Shown here: positions 5,484 through 6,895 of the stretch, piece after piece
How the letters are laid out: every line of letters begins with the position of its first letter
Numbering within the stretch: the stretch's first letter is position 1
Assembly (NCBI GenBank): GCA_002391195.1
Contig: DGRZ01000017.1
Location: 26,718 to 33,612, forward strand
From: Fibrobacter sp. UBA4375
GTDB lineage: Bacteria; Fibrobacterota; Fibrobacteria; Fibrobacterales; Fibrobacteraceae
DNA: 6,895 nucleotides
Direction of reading: 5' to 3'
The notes under the pieces: model-generated
Databases searched by the model: none
The model's input: the letters and a program-made list of their open reading frames with translations, nothing else
Told to the model about the DNA's origin: nothing
Position numbers and translations under genes: made by a program

Positions 5484-6895
5484 ATGGCTAACAAGAAATC
5501 ACTTCCCGAAAGATTTTCCAACTGGTACATTCCCCTGATTTGCAAGCACCAGTACAAGGCCCTCGCCTTTTACCTGATTTTGGCGCTACTTTTTGCGATT
5601 CCCATTTTATTCAAGCCGGGACTCAAGCTAGATGCCGACCTTTCCCACTTGCTGCCCGAGGGAACCCCGAGCGTAAAGGCTCTCGAGGAATCTTACCAGC
5701 GTTTCGGCTCCACCGACAAGTTCATGATTGCCATCCAGAGCGAAGACGTGAACCTGGTGGTAGCCCTGCAGGATTCCATTGCCGATTACATTCATAAGAA
5801 TTGGGAAGGCGACTTCGTCTCCACACAGGTAGATAACGACAACCAGTTCTTCAAAGATAACGCCCTCCTCTATTTGCCCATAAAGCACCTGGAACACATC
5901 CGCGACAATCTAGAAGACCTGCAGCTTGAAATCGGGCGCAAGAACGGCCCGCTGGTAGTTGACCTGTTGGACGAGCCTTCGACAAATTCAGGGACCGATA
6001 GTGCGACAACAGCCGAGCCCAAAAAAGAACGAGTCTGGATTGACGAGAACCTGCCGCAGGAACTAGGCCTCCCCGACGAAGCGGTGAGCGCCTTTGACGC
6101 CTTTTTCAAGAAAGACAAGGCCGACTCCGTCGATATAGCAAAGGCCGCAAACGAAGAGGAAGAATGGAATCCGAAATCTACCATTCCCACAGAACTCAAG
6201 AACCGCCTCATCGGTTCCCCCCGCCCCGACAGCACCGGAAAGATTCTCTATAACGGCGTGGTAAACGCCAAGCTCATCAAGCCTTCTACCGACTACGAAT
6301 TCGTGACCCACATTTTGGCCCGTACCGATTCCCTGCTGGCCTATTTCAGCAGCAAGACGTACCCGGTGCCCACACGCTTTACGGTGGAAGGCACCTACGA
6401 GGGCCTCAAGGAGGTGGACGAAGTGGCCAACGATTCCGTTTTCTCCTTCGCCATCAGCCTGGTACTTATCATCTTCCTCACTATATTCTTCTTCAGGAGC
6501 GTAAAGGGCCCGATTCTGGTGACTGCTTCGGTGCTGTACGCCTGCCTCCCGACGCTTGCGTTTACTGCCCTCTTCTACGGAAAGCTGAATCCGTTCACGG
6601 TGTTTGTCGCCTCCATCATTCTGGGCATCGGCATCGACTACTCGATTCACATTTTGGGCACTTCGCAGAAACTTTTGCACAAATACGCCACCCTTGAAGA
6701 AGTGCTGGAACATGCCCAGAGGAAAATGCTCAAGCCCTTCTTGCTCGCAAGCTTCACGACGATTGCTGCTTTCTTGACTCTTCTCGCTGCGCACTTCCGT
6801 GGGTTCTATGAGTTCGGCGTGGTGGCCTCCGTAGGCGTATTCTTCAGCATGCTTACCTCTGTGCTTGTGCTCCCCGTCTTTATCAAGTGCATGGG
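5484..6895 (+). CDS. RND/MMPL-type exporter, right copy (3' end beyond window)
   Basis: The first 470 residues of a predicted RND-superfamily exporter (COG1033/MMPL type) start at ATG 5484 (MANKKSLPERFSNWY) and run off the window. TM1 is at about 26-43, followed by a periplasmic domain to about 318. TM2 starts at about 320, and TM4 contains GIGIDYSIH with Asp385 at the proton-relay position. From about residue 300 to 447, where the left copy runs out, it differs from the left paralogue at only a handful of residues. The most variable part is a Ser/Thr/Ala-rich linker at 163-182 and the stretch after it, up to about 245, where most of the 11-codon length difference arises. No Shine-Dalgarno sequence is present; a TATATT box 7 bases upstream suggests a leaderless message. 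A terminator separates it from the enzyme gene 93 bp upstream. It is probably an inner-membrane exporter of a lipid or other hydrophobic substrate, but the sequence does not identify it. Confidence 0.9.
   Translation, partial: MANKKSLPERFSNWYIPLICKHQYKALAFYLILALLFAIPILFKPGLKLDADLSHLLPEGTPSVKALEESYQRFGSTDKFMIAIQSEDVNLVVALQDSIADYIHKNWEGDFVSTQVDNDNQFFKDNALLYLPIKHLEHIRDNLEDLQLEIGRKNGPLVVDLLDEPSTNSGTDSATTAEPKKERVWIDENLPQELGLPDEAVSAFDAFFKKDKADSVDIAKAANEEEEWNPKSTIPTELKNRLIGSPRPDSTGKILYNGVVNAKLIKPSTDYEFVTHILARTDSLLAYFSSKTYPVPTRFTVEGTYEGLKEVDEVANDSVFSFAISLVLIIFLTIFFFRSVKGPILVTASVLYACLPTLAFTALFYGKLNPFTVFVASIILGIGIDYSIHILGTSQKLLHKYATLEEVLEHAQRKMLKPFLLASFTTIAAFLTLLAAHFRGFYEFGVVASVGVFFSMLTSVLVLPVFIKCM
6696..6740 (+). 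repeat. Right arm of 45-bp perfect inverted repeat
   Basis: This is the exact reverse complement of 86-130, in the matching position of the right exporter gene. A second exact match of 25 bases pairs 6801-6825 with 1-25 and may extend past the left window edge. Confidence 0.9.

Noticed and set aside
6063..6794. A 243-codon open frame on the minus strand inside the right exporter
   Set aside because: It lies wholly antisense to a well-supported exporter frame with near-identical paralogue conservation. Its translation is polar, with no recognisable domain, and looks like a shadow of the codon bias.
1..6895. A composite transposon or IS-flanked inverted repeat
   Set aside because: The inverted arms are coding sequence for exporters. 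No transposase, terminal repeat or target-site duplication was seen.

Overview
The window looks like chromosomal DNA of a Gram-negative bacterium. Codon use, moderate GC, an RND-type exporter and an LTA-synthase-like enzyme, and the TATATT boxes just upstream of start codons would fit Fibrobacter or a relative. That assignment is a tentative impression, not a database result.

The layout is a near-mirror image centred at about 3312. Reading outward to the left on the minus strand are a five-helix membrane enzyme of the LTA synthase/alkaline phosphatase superfamily (1327-3249) and then an RND/MMPL-type exporter (1-1309, cut by the window edge). Reading outward to the right on the plus strand are the paralogue of the enzyme (3330-5390) and the paralogue of the exporter (5484-6895, also cut). 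The window is therefore an inverted duplication of a two-gene module, transcribed divergently from an 80-bp central region. No tRNA, rRNA, CRISPR array, transposase or attachment site was seen, and no gap between genes exceeds about 95 bp.

The two halves have aged very differently. The exporters are almost identical in their membrane region at protein level, though synonymous sites have drifted. They share a 45-bp perfect inverted repeat. The enzymes are co-linear over their whole length but strongly diverged in sequence and base composition, and the presumed catalytic nucleophile is Thr on the right and Ser on the left. Wiring also differs. The left exporter follows its enzyme by 17 bp with a clear GGAG ribosome site. 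The right exporter is cut off from its enzyme by a hairpin terminator and appears to have its own promoter and a leaderless start.

The likely joint role is inferred. The enzyme would transfer a phospho-headgroup (phosphoglycerol or phosphoethanolamine type) onto a lipid or glycan on the periplasmic side of the inner membrane, and the exporter would move a lipid or hydrophobic product. The duplication would then provide two enzyme specificities served by nearly interchangeable exporters. At the start of the left enzyme, an A-tract one base shorter than in its paralogue puts the conserved basic N-terminus out of frame with the only nearby ATG codons, so its start is uncertain.
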